A stretch of 64,000 nucleotides of DNA from an uncultured Paenibacillus sp. Lineage in GTDB: Bacteria > Bacillota > Bacilli > Paenibacillales > Paenibacillaceae. Below the pieces are notes generated by a model. The model saw only the letters and a list, made by a program, of their open reading frames with translations. It was not told the DNA's origin and did no database searches. The stretch is taken from the NCBI GenBank assembly GCA_937895345.1, contig CALAWP010000058.1:87222-151221 (forward strand), written 5' to 3'. Of this stretch, positions 57,875 to 64,000 are shown piece by piece. The position numbers and the translations under genes are program-made. Position 1 is the first letter of the stretch. Each line of letters opens with the position of its first letter.

Positions 57875-59746
57875 TTGCAACTTAAAGTGACGAACAGCCC
57901 GTTCACGGAAGAGCAGGCCGAACAGATTAATCGGCTGCTGCCAACCCTGACGGAGGCGCAAATTCAATGGTTGGGCGGATACTTGACGTTTTATCGCGCT
58001 GGCGGGGATGCTGCCGGCTTTGTTGCGTCTGCGCCGTCTGCGGGCGGTGCCGCTCCGGCGGTTCAGGCGATTCCGGCTCCTGCGGCCGCTCCTCAAGCTC
58101 CGCTTGAAGCGACGGTTTTATTCGGTTCCCAAACGGGCAACGCGCAAAGACTGGCCGGCAAGCTTTCCGACAAGCTGAAGGAAAAGGGCTTCGACGTGAC
58201 GTTGTCCGCCATGAATAAATATAAGACGAACGGACTCAAAAACGCGGCGTATCTGTTTATCGTCGTCAGCACGCACGGCGAAGGCGATCCGCCGGACAAC
58301 GCGCTCGGCTTCTACGAGTTTCTACACGGCAAGCGCGCGCCGAAGCTCGACGGAACGAAGTTTTCGGTGCTCGCTCTGGGCGATACGTCCTATGAGTTTT
58401 TTTGCAAAACGGGGGCGGATTTCGACAAACGTCTGGAAGAGCTGGGCGCTTCGAGAGTTGCCGACCGCGTCGATTGCGACGTCGACTTCGAGCAGTCGGC
58501 ATCGGCCTGGATGAACAGCGTCCTGGAAGCGGTAAGCGCCGCGACCGCGGCTTCTTCGCCGGCGGCGGCTTATGCGGCTGCGGGATTGGCGCTGGCCGAG
58601 GCGCCGGCCGCCGTCTCGGAATATTCGCGTTCGAATCCGTTTTATGCCGAGGTGCTGGAGAACATTAATCTGAACGGCCGCGGCTCCGACCGCGAGACCC
58701 GTCACTTGGAGCTGTCTCTCGAGGGCTCCGGCTTGACCTATGCGCCCGGCGATTGCGTCGGCGTATATCCGCAGAACGATCCGTCGCTCGCGGACGCCAT
58801 TATTTCGGCTTTGAACTGGAATCCGGACGCTGCGGTGGAAGCCGGCGGCACGGGCGAAACTGCGGCGCTTCGCCAGGCTTTGCTGCATCATTACGAAATT
58901 ACGGTGCTGACGAAGCCGCTTTTGGAAAAGGCCGCCCCTTATTCGGGCAACGCCAAGCTCGCGGAATTGGTGAAGCCGGACAACAAGCAGGAGCTCAGAG
59001 ATTATGTGAAGGGGCGCGACTTGCTGGACCTGATTCAGGATTTCGGCCCATGGAGCTGGAAGGAGCAAGATATCGCGGCCGTGCTGCGCAAGCTTCCGCC
59101 GCGCTTGTACTCCATCGCCAGCAGCTACAGCGCCCATCCGGAAGAGGTTCATCTTACGATTCGGAAGGTGCAATACGAGACGTACGGCCGCCAGCGCAAC
59201 GGCGTCTGTTCGGTGTACGCCTCGGAGCGTTTGCAGCCGGGCGACAAGGTGCCGATTTTTATCCAGCATAATCCGAACTTCAAGCTGCCCGAGAATCCGG
59301 AAACTCCGGTCATTATGGTCGGCCCGGGAACCGGCGTCGCTCCGTTCCGCGCCTTTATGGAGGAGCGCGAGGAATCCGGCGCGGCGGGCCCGTCTTGGCT
59401 GTTCTACGGCGACCGCCATTTTGTGACGGATTTTCTGTATCAGACCGACTGGCAGCGGATGCTGAACGACGGCGTATTGACGAAGATGGACGTGGCTTTC
59501 TCCCGCGATACGGAGGAGAAGATTTATGTCCAGCATCGGATGCTGGAGCATGCGGCCGAGCTGTACAAGTGGCTGCAGGAAGGCGCTCATGTGTACGTAT
59601 GCGGCGACGAGAAGCATATGGCGCACGACGTCCATGCCGCGCTGCTGTCGATCGTGCAAAGCGAAGGCGGCTTGAGCGAAGAAGCTGCGGCGGCTTACGT
59701 AGCGGAACTGCAGGAACAGAACCGCTATCAGCGCGACGTTTATTGA
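57875..59746 (+). CDS. cysJ: Sulfite reductase flavoprotein (CysJ)
   Basis: A 623-residue NADPH-dependent sulfite reductase alpha subunit. An N-terminal segment (QLKVTNSPFTEEQAEQINRL) is followed by a flavodoxin-like FMN domain (about 83-215, FGSQTGNAQRLAGKL), an FAD domain (about 255-470, RLYSIASSYSAHPEEVHLTI), and an NADPH domain (about 480-623, GPGTGVAPFRAFMEER, YVCGDEKHMAHDVH). I prefer TTG 57875: GAGGTGG then has eight-base spacing and the protein begins MQLKV like Bacillus CysJ. ATG 57869 lies too near the ribosome binding site. It passes electrons to CysI, encoded next. Confidence 0.95.
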   Translation: MQLKVTNSPFTEEQAEQINRLLPTLTEAQIQWLGGYLTFYRAGGDAAGFVASAPSAGGAAPAVQAIPAPAAAPQAPLEATVLFGSQTGNAQRLAGKLSDKLKEKGFDVTLSAMNKYKTNGLKNAAYLFIVVSTHGEGDPPDNALGFYEFLHGKRAPKLDGTKFSVLALGDTSYEFFCKTGADFDKRLEELGASRVADRVDCDVDFEQSASAWMNSVLEAVSAATAASSPAAAYAAAGLALAEAPAAVSEYSRSNPFYAEVLENINLNGRGSDRETRHLELSLEGSGLTYAPGDCVGVYPQNDPSLADAIISALNWNPDAAVEAGGTGETAALRQALLHHYEITVLTKPLLEKAAPYSGNAKLAELVKPDNKQELRDYVKGRDLLDLIQDFGPWSWKEQDIAAVLRKLPPRLYSIASSYSAHPEEVHLTIRKVQYETYGRQRNGVCSVYASERLQPGDKVPIFIQHNPNFKLPENPETPVIMVGPGTGVAPFRAFMEEREESGAAGPSWLFYGDRHFVTDFLYQTDWQRMLNDGVLTKMDVAFSRDTEEKIYVQHRMLEHAAELYKWLQEGAHVYVCGDEKHMAHDVHAALLSIVQSEGGLSEEAAAAYVAELQEQNRYQRDVY

Positions 59747-59873
59747 TACGCTCTGGTTCCCGGCGAAGCCGGAGAGCCGCAGGCGGAACGAGATATTTTG
59801 GACCGATTGACGGTATTCAGATACAACGCATGCAAAGTCACCGCACAGGTGAACGGGAAGGGAGCTGACAGCA

Positions 59874-61613
59874 GTGGCAAAAAAACATAAAGTCGAACCA
59901 ATCGGCGGACCGCCGAGCGACGTGGAACATTTGAAATTGGAGAGCAAGTACTTGCGCGGCTCGCTCGTGCAATCGCTGTCCAACCGGATTACGGGCGGTT
60001 TGCCCGAGCTGGACAACCGGCTGCTGAAGTTTCACGGCAGCTATATGCAGGACGACCGAGACTTGCGCAACGAACGCGAGAAGCAGAAGCTGGAGCCGTC
60101 CTATCAATTTATGCTTCGCGTCGTAACGCCGGGCGGGGTGGCGACGCCGGAGCAATGGCTCACCATCGACCGTCTGGCGCAAAAATACGGCTGCGGCAAC
60201 ATTCGCTTGACGACCAGACAAGCGTTCCAGCTGCACGGCGTATTGAAATGGAATTTGAAAAATACGATCAAGGAAATTAACGACTCTATGCTGTCGACGC
60301 TGGCGGCCTGCGGCGACGTAAGCCGCAACGTCATGTGCAACCCGAATCCGCATCAATCCGAGGTGCACGGCGAGGTGCATTACTGGTCGGAGCAGCTGAC
60401 GAAGCATCTGGCGCCGCGCACGCCGGCTTACCATGAAATTTGGCTGGACGGTGAAAAGGTGGTCGACGGAGCGGCGCTGGGCGGCGGCGACGGCCTGGAC
60501 AAGGTCGAGCCGATTTACGGACCGGTGTACTTGCCGCGGAAGTTCAAGATCGGGATTGCGGTACCGCCATCCAACGACATCGACGTTTATTCGCAAGATT
60601 TGGGTTATATCGCGATCGTCGAAAAGGGCAAGCTGGTCGGCTTCAATGTGGCCGTCGGCGGCGGCATGGGCATGACGCACGGCGATCCGAACACGTACCC
60701 GCAGCTGGCGCGCGTCATCGGGTTCTGCAAACCGGACCAAATGGTCGACGTGGCCGAAAAGACGGTTATGATTCAACGCGATTACGGCAACCGTTCGGTG
60801 CGCAAAAACGCCCGCTTCAAATATACGATCGACCGCCACGGCCTCGACTGGTTCGTGGACGAGCTGCATGACCGTCTCGGCTGGGAGCTGGAGCCGGCGC
60901 GCGAGTTCCAGTTTGAGAATACAGGCGACCGTTACGGCTGGGTCAAAGGCGTGGGCGGCAAGTGGCATGTGACGCTGTACGTGCAGAGCGGCCGCATTAT
61001 CGATACGGAGCAAAGCCAGCTGATGACGGGCCTGCGCGAAATCGCCAAGATTCATACGGGCGACTTCCGTCTGACCGCCAATCAGAATCTGATGATCGCC
61101 AACATTACGAGCCAGAAGAAAAAGAAAATCGCCGAGCTGCTGGACAAGTACGGCATCTCCGACGGCGGCCGCGAATCGGCGCTGCGCCGCAGCGCATTGT
61201 CCTGCGTGGCGCTGCCGACATGCGGTCTGGCAATGGCCGAGGCGGAGCGTTACTTGCCGTCGCTGATCGACAAGCTGGAGCCGATTTTGGAAGAAGCGGG
61301 CGTGGGCGAGAAGGAGATCAACATCCGCATGACGGGCTGTCCGAACGGCTGCGCGCGTCCGGCGCTGGGCGAGATCGCGTTCATCGGCAAATCGCCGGGC
61401 AAATACAATATGTATATGGGCGCAGGCTTCTCGGGCGACCGTCTGAGCAAGCTGTACCGCGAAAATATCGGCGAAGACGAAATTATCGACACGCTGAAGC
61501 CGATCATCCGGCATTACGCTTCGGACCGCGAGCAAGGCGAACATTTCGGCGATTTTGTCATCCGCGCCGGATACGTCAAGGCCGTCACCAACGGACTGGA
61601 ATTCCACAGCTAA
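59874..61613 (+). CDS. cysI: Sulfite reductase haemoprotein (CysI)
   Basis: A 579-residue sulfite reductase beta subunit that reduces sulfite to sulfide with six electrons, for cysteine synthesis. The 4Fe-4S/sirohaem ligands are C444 and C450 (SCVALPTCGLAMAE) and C489 and C493 (TGCPNGCARP). Substrate-side Arg/Lys residues lie in IRLTTRQAFQLHGVLK. GTG start behind GGGAGCTGAC, 127 bases after cysJ and in the same direction, so the genes form one operon. Confidence 0.96.
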   Translation: MAKKHKVEPIGGPPSDVEHLKLESKYLRGSLVQSLSNRITGGLPELDNRLLKFHGSYMQDDRDLRNEREKQKLEPSYQFMLRVVTPGGVATPEQWLTIDRLAQKYGCGNIRLTTRQAFQLHGVLKWNLKNTIKEINDSMLSTLAACGDVSRNVMCNPNPHQSEVHGEVHYWSEQLTKHLAPRTPAYHEIWLDGEKVVDGAALGGGDGLDKVEPIYGPVYLPRKFKIGIAVPPSNDIDVYSQDLGYIAIVEKGKLVGFNVAVGGGMGMTHGDPNTYPQLARVIGFCKPDQMVDVAEKTVMIQRDYGNRSVRKNARFKYTIDRHGLDWFVDELHDRLGWELEPAREFQFENTGDRYGWVKGVGGKWHVTLYVQSGRIIDTEQSQLMTGLREIAKIHTGDFRLTANQNLMIANITSQKKKKIAELLDKYGISDGGRESALRRSALSCVALPTCGLAMAEAERYLPSLIDKLEPILEEAGVGEKEINIRMTGCPNGCARPALGEIAFIGKSPGKYNMYMGAGFSGDRLSKLYRENIGEDEIIDTLKPIIRHYASDREQGEHFGDFVIRAGYVKAVTNGLEFHS

Positions 61614-61726
61614 GTCGGGCGTCGGGCGGGACGAACGGTTAGTCTCGCTCGGCCGGGATATGCACCATGGCTTGGCAGACGGATGCGAACATCCGCCTCT
61701 GCCTCTTGTTAAGATACACATTCATA

Positions 61727-61769
61727 AAAAGGCGGCCTCTCTCATGGGATCCATGGGAGGGACCGCTTT
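61727..61769 (+). terminator. Terminator after cysI
   Basis: A broken stem: GCGG, CTCTC and ATGG on the left pair with CCAT, GAGGG and CCGC on the right, with AAAA and TTTT on the outer sides. Confidence 0.6.
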
Positions 61770-62239
61770 TATTGGTTATAATGCTTCAAGCACAAGCACC
61801 GCGGGTAAGGAAGCAACGACAACCACTATTCCGGTACTTGCGATGTGAAACACGAGGCTTGCGGGCATCCGTGTTACAGCAGGGTAACCCAGAGAAGCAT
61901 TGGCCTCCGCAATAAGTGGAAGGGCCTAGTCAAGAAGCGTCTTCTGAAATGCAGAGAAAACACCGACTCCAAAGGTCCGGACAATTACAAATCTCTAGAC
62001 GCTTATTCCGAAGCATCAAGTAATCATTGTGGTGCAGTTTATTGGAACTTCTTTAAATCTCCCACACCTGCAGCACATCCACGGATAAATGTATAGACAA
62101 CTAAAAATATGCAACGAAGTTGCCGATATATGGCAATAACTCCTCATTGACAGTAAAAGCAATTCTGGCCACAGTACAACCAGGAGTTTGCAACTAAAGA
62201 CAGGAAAGAGGTGGTTGCGGGAAACCATAGTCAAGCATG
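61770..62239 (+). other. Long leader-like region of unknown content
   Basis: About 470 bases with no gene-like frame. Several self-complementary stretches occur (GTAACACGGATGC is complementary to 61886-61898), but the region does not fit a riboswitch or intron class I know. A promoter for the adhesin gene should lie here, but no good -35/-10 pair stands out. Confidence 0.4.
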
Positions 62240-62267
62240 CTCAACCATCTTGTTGTAGGTTGAGTAT

Positions 62268-62337
62268 AGGGAAGCGACGATGGATAACCCCCAATTGGAC
62301 ACTTGGGTTATTCGGAGCTAGTAGTGTAACCGGCCCT
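62268..62337 (+). promoter_or_regulatory. Cyclic-di-GMP-II riboswitch
   Basis: From memory of the published Clostridium acetobutylicum class II aptamer, this stretch aligns without gaps from AGGG (62268) to CCCT (62337). The invariant end TAGTAGTG-AACCG is present as TAGTAGTGTAACCGGCC, and AATTGGRCACTTG as AATTGGACACTTG. The helix GGCAC/GTGC of the reference is ACAC/GTGT here, a compensating change. The AAACAAT-GATG segment is AAGCGAC-GATG, and P1 closes as AGGG/CCCT. The aptamer ends 20 bases before AGGAGG of the adhesin gene. The 3' strand of P1 plus the next base (CCCTC, 62334-62338) can pair with GAGG of the ribosome binding site. Ligand binding would then free the site (a translational ON switch, inference). 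A CTCAACC/GGTTGAG hairpin (62240-62264) abuts it upstream. Confidence 0.85.
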
Positions 62338-62370
62338 CTTGGAAGTAATATTATTCTAGGAGGAACAAAC

Positions 62371-64000
62371 ATGTTCTGGTCACAAAGCAGATTTAAAAAG
62401 TGGTTAATGATTGGCGCCGCTTTGGCGTATCTCCATGGAAGCGCAACTATCGCGTTGGCATCGAGCCAAAGCGCGACAGCAGCATCATGCGGTTCGTATC
62501 TCGGCATTGCCGGCGAGTTCAACTTATTCTCGCTGGGCAGCTTAAGCATGTCGAATACAGATGCGGAAGGCCGTGTAGCGGCTGGTGGCGATGTGCAGCT
62601 TGCAAATTACTCGGTTAACTCGCACAAAGTCCCAGGAACAAACGCGCTTGTCGCTGGCGGGAATCTGAGCTTTTCAAACGGTCAGATCAATGGAGGAAAT
62701 GTTGTCTACGGCGGCACCTTCTCAGGATCGAACTATGGCATTCCGGATGGAACCTTGCAGCAGGGATCTGCCATAGATTTTGCCGCAGAAGGAGCAAACT
62801 TGAAGACCAAGTCCGCCGAGCTTGCTTCGCTGCCTGCGAACGGGACCGCTGAGAGCGTTGGTTGGGATGGGAATTTAACGCTGACAGGGACAGATCCTGA
62901 TCTTAATATTTTTGAAGTTGATCGGGATATCCAGGAGGTTATCTTCAATGTGCCGGCAGGTTCTACCGTAATTATTAATGTTAAAGGCACAGTAAGATCG
63001 ATCGGTATGAACGGTCAGCAGTTTAATTTTTCTAACCAAACAAAAACGCTTTATAATTTTTATGAAGCAACTTCGCTCCATATGGGGGGCAGCGGGGCGA
63101 AAGGATCTGTATTGGCGCCTTATGCGTCCATCGATACGATGTATGGGCATATTGACGGAACGTTGATTGGCGCTTCTATTTCCGGCCATATTGAAGTCCA
63201 TAATTTTCCGTTCAGGGGATGCATTGCTCTGCCAGATCCTGTAGATCCGACGGACCCGACTGATCCAACGGATCCAACGGATCCGACAGATCCGACCGAT
63301 CCAACGGATCCAACGGACCCAACCGATCCGACGGACCCAACGGACCCAACGGATCCGACGGACCCAACGGACCCAACGGATCCGACCGATCCGACCGATC
63401 CGACAGATCCAACGGATCCTGTAGATCCAACGGATCCGACGGACCCGACCGATCCGACAGATCCAACTGACCCAACGGATCCGATTGATCCAACGAATCC
63501 AACGGATCCGACCGATCCAACGGACCCAGCAGATCCAACGGATCCAACAGATCCAACGAATCCGACCGATCCAACGGATCCAACAGATCCAACGGATCCA
63601 ACGAATCCGACAAATCCCACGGATCCGACCGATCCAACGGATCCGACAGATCCAACGGATCCGACAGATCCGACCGATCCAACGGACCCAGCAGATCCAA
63701 CGGATCCAACAGATCCAACAGATCCGACCGATCCAACGGATCCGACAGATCCGACCGATCCAACGGATCCGACCGATCCAACGGACCCAGCAGATCCAAC
63801 GGATCCAACAGATCCAACGAATCCGACCGATCCAACGGATCCAACAGATCCAACGGATCCAACGAATCCGACAAATCCCACGGATCCGACCGATCCAACG
63901 GATCCGACAGATCCAACGGATCCGACAGATCCGACCGATCCAACGGATCCGACCGATCCAACGGACCCAGCAGATCCAACGGATCCAACAGATCCAACAG
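62371..64000 (+). CDS. Choice-of-anchor A adhesin-like protein (3' part beyond window)
   Basis: ATG 62371 follows AGGAGG by seven bases; the frame stays open to the window edge (at least 543 residues). The signal peptide ends GSATIALAS (about 30). The choice-of-anchor A domain (about 40-285) starts CGSYLGIAGEFNLFSLGSLS. It contains TDAEGRVAAGGDVQLANYSV, GGNLSFSNGQINGGNVVYGG and KGSVLAPYASIDTMYGHIDG, the usual beta-helix-like pattern. From residue 289 (63235) the protein becomes an Asp-Pro-Thr repeat that should act as a long stalk. A wall anchor is expected beyond the window. The upstream riboswitch ties expression to cyclic-di-GMP, the usual signal for surface attachment and biofilm. Confidence 0.85.
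   Translation, partial: MFWSQSRFKKWLMIGAALAYLHGSATIALASSQSATAASCGSYLGIAGEFNLFSLGSLSMSNTDAEGRVAAGGDVQLANYSVNSHKVPGTNALVAGGNLSFSNGQINGGNVVYGGTFSGSNYGIPDGTLQQGSAIDFAAEGANLKTKSAELASLPANGTAESVGWDGNLTLTGTDPDLNIFEVDRDIQEVIFNVPAGSTVIINVKGTVRSIGMNGQQFNFSNQTKTLYNFYEATSLHMGGSGAKGSVLAPYASIDTMYGHIDGTLIGASISGHIEVHNFPFRGCIALPDPVDPTDPTDPTDPTDPTDPTDPTDPTDPTDPTDPTDPTDPTDPTDPTDPTDPTDPTDPTDPVDPTDPTDPTDPTDPTDPTDPIDPTNPTDPTDPTDPADPTDPTDPTNPTDPTDPTDPTDPTNPTNPTDPTDPTDPTDPTDPTDPTDPTDPADPTDPTDPTDPTDPTDPTDPTDPTDPTDPTDPADPTDPTDPTNPTDPTDPTDPTDPTNPTNPTDPTDPTDPTDPTDPTDPTDPTDPTDPTDPADPTDPTDPT
63235..64000 (+). repeat. Nine-bp repeat coding for (Asp-Pro-Thr)n
   Basis: More than 80 tandem units of GATCCAACG type encode DPT, with occasional Val, Ile, Ala or Asn variants. 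Variant units recur in order: CGGACCCAGCAGATCC at 63521, 63683, 63782 and 63962. The stretches after 63521 and 63782 match closely, showing higher-order duplication of about 261 bases. Confidence 0.95.

Noticed and set aside
61790..61910. Class I cyclic-di-GMP (GEMM) riboswitch or cobalamin riboswitch
   Set aside because: A GGGTAACC-like end is present, but the GAAA tetraloop, receptor and other conserved blocks are missing.
63120..63997. Collagen-like Gly-Ser-Val or Asp-Leu-Leu frames on the minus strand
   Set aside because: They are by-products of the nine-base Asp-Pro-Thr repeat; the plus-strand frame has start, ribosome binding site, signal peptide and a folded domain.
63235..64000. Possible CRISPR or satellite DNA
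   Set aside because: Nine-base units without spacers that keep an open reading frame.

Overview
The window looks like chromosomal DNA of a moderately GC-rich, spore-forming Bacillota in the Paenibacillus/Cohnella group. Supporting signs are strong AGGAGG-type ribosome binding sites, frequent GTG/TTG starts, SLH-anchored surface proteins, a YhcN/YlaJ-type spore lipoprotein, CcpA-type cre boxes, and large carbohydrate ABC importer operons without an ATPase gene. The genus is an inference; nothing in the window names it.

Layout. 1-7.2 kb: an incomplete secreted fibronectin-III protein, a decayed acetyltransferase gene beside short repeats, a 137-bp MITE-like element, a heterodimeric drug-type ABC exporter (BmrC/BmrD-like), an AraC regulator and a YjbQ enzyme. 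7.4-26.7 kb: a multidomain GH51 arabinofuranosidase, then a ten-gene carbohydrate operon. The operon order is lipoprotein binding protein, large membrane-anchored binding-protein fusion, permease pair, NHL/TPR protein, YIP1 protein, DUF5696 protein, second permease pair, secreted GH43. 26.8-37.8 kb: an island with an esterase and His-rich PadR regulator, tRNA-Asp next to gluQ, small lipoproteins, a Tat-exported gluconate-dehydrogenase-like complex (subunit 3, GMC flavoprotein, cytochrome c), and tatA/tatC. 38.0-53.8 kb: a second, divergent copy of the same ten-gene operon, ending in a GH30-GH43 fusion. 54.1-64 kb: an SLH surface protein with three near-identical 300-bp repeats, the sulfite reductase genes cysJI, and an adhesin-like choice-of-anchor A protein with a long Asp-Pro-Thr repeat. 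That last gene sits behind what reads as a class II cyclic-di-GMP riboswitch.

How the genes work together. The two operons plus the GH51 gene form a system for arabinose- and galactose-containing plant polysaccharides. Extracellular GH43 and GH30-GH43 enzymes trim the polymer, two binding-protein/permease sets per operon import oligosaccharides, and a shared MsmX-type ATPase encoded elsewhere is presumably used. The signal-less GH51 enzyme can release arabinose inside the cell. Each operon has a sigma-A-like promoter, a cre box, and a strong hairpin after the first binding-protein gene. The NHL/TPR, YIP1 and DUF5696 proteins are kept in the same place in both copies and are the least understood part; they look like a membrane-associated accessory module and are the best candidate for an undescribed system. 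The riboswitch-controlled adhesin at the right end is the other strong lead.
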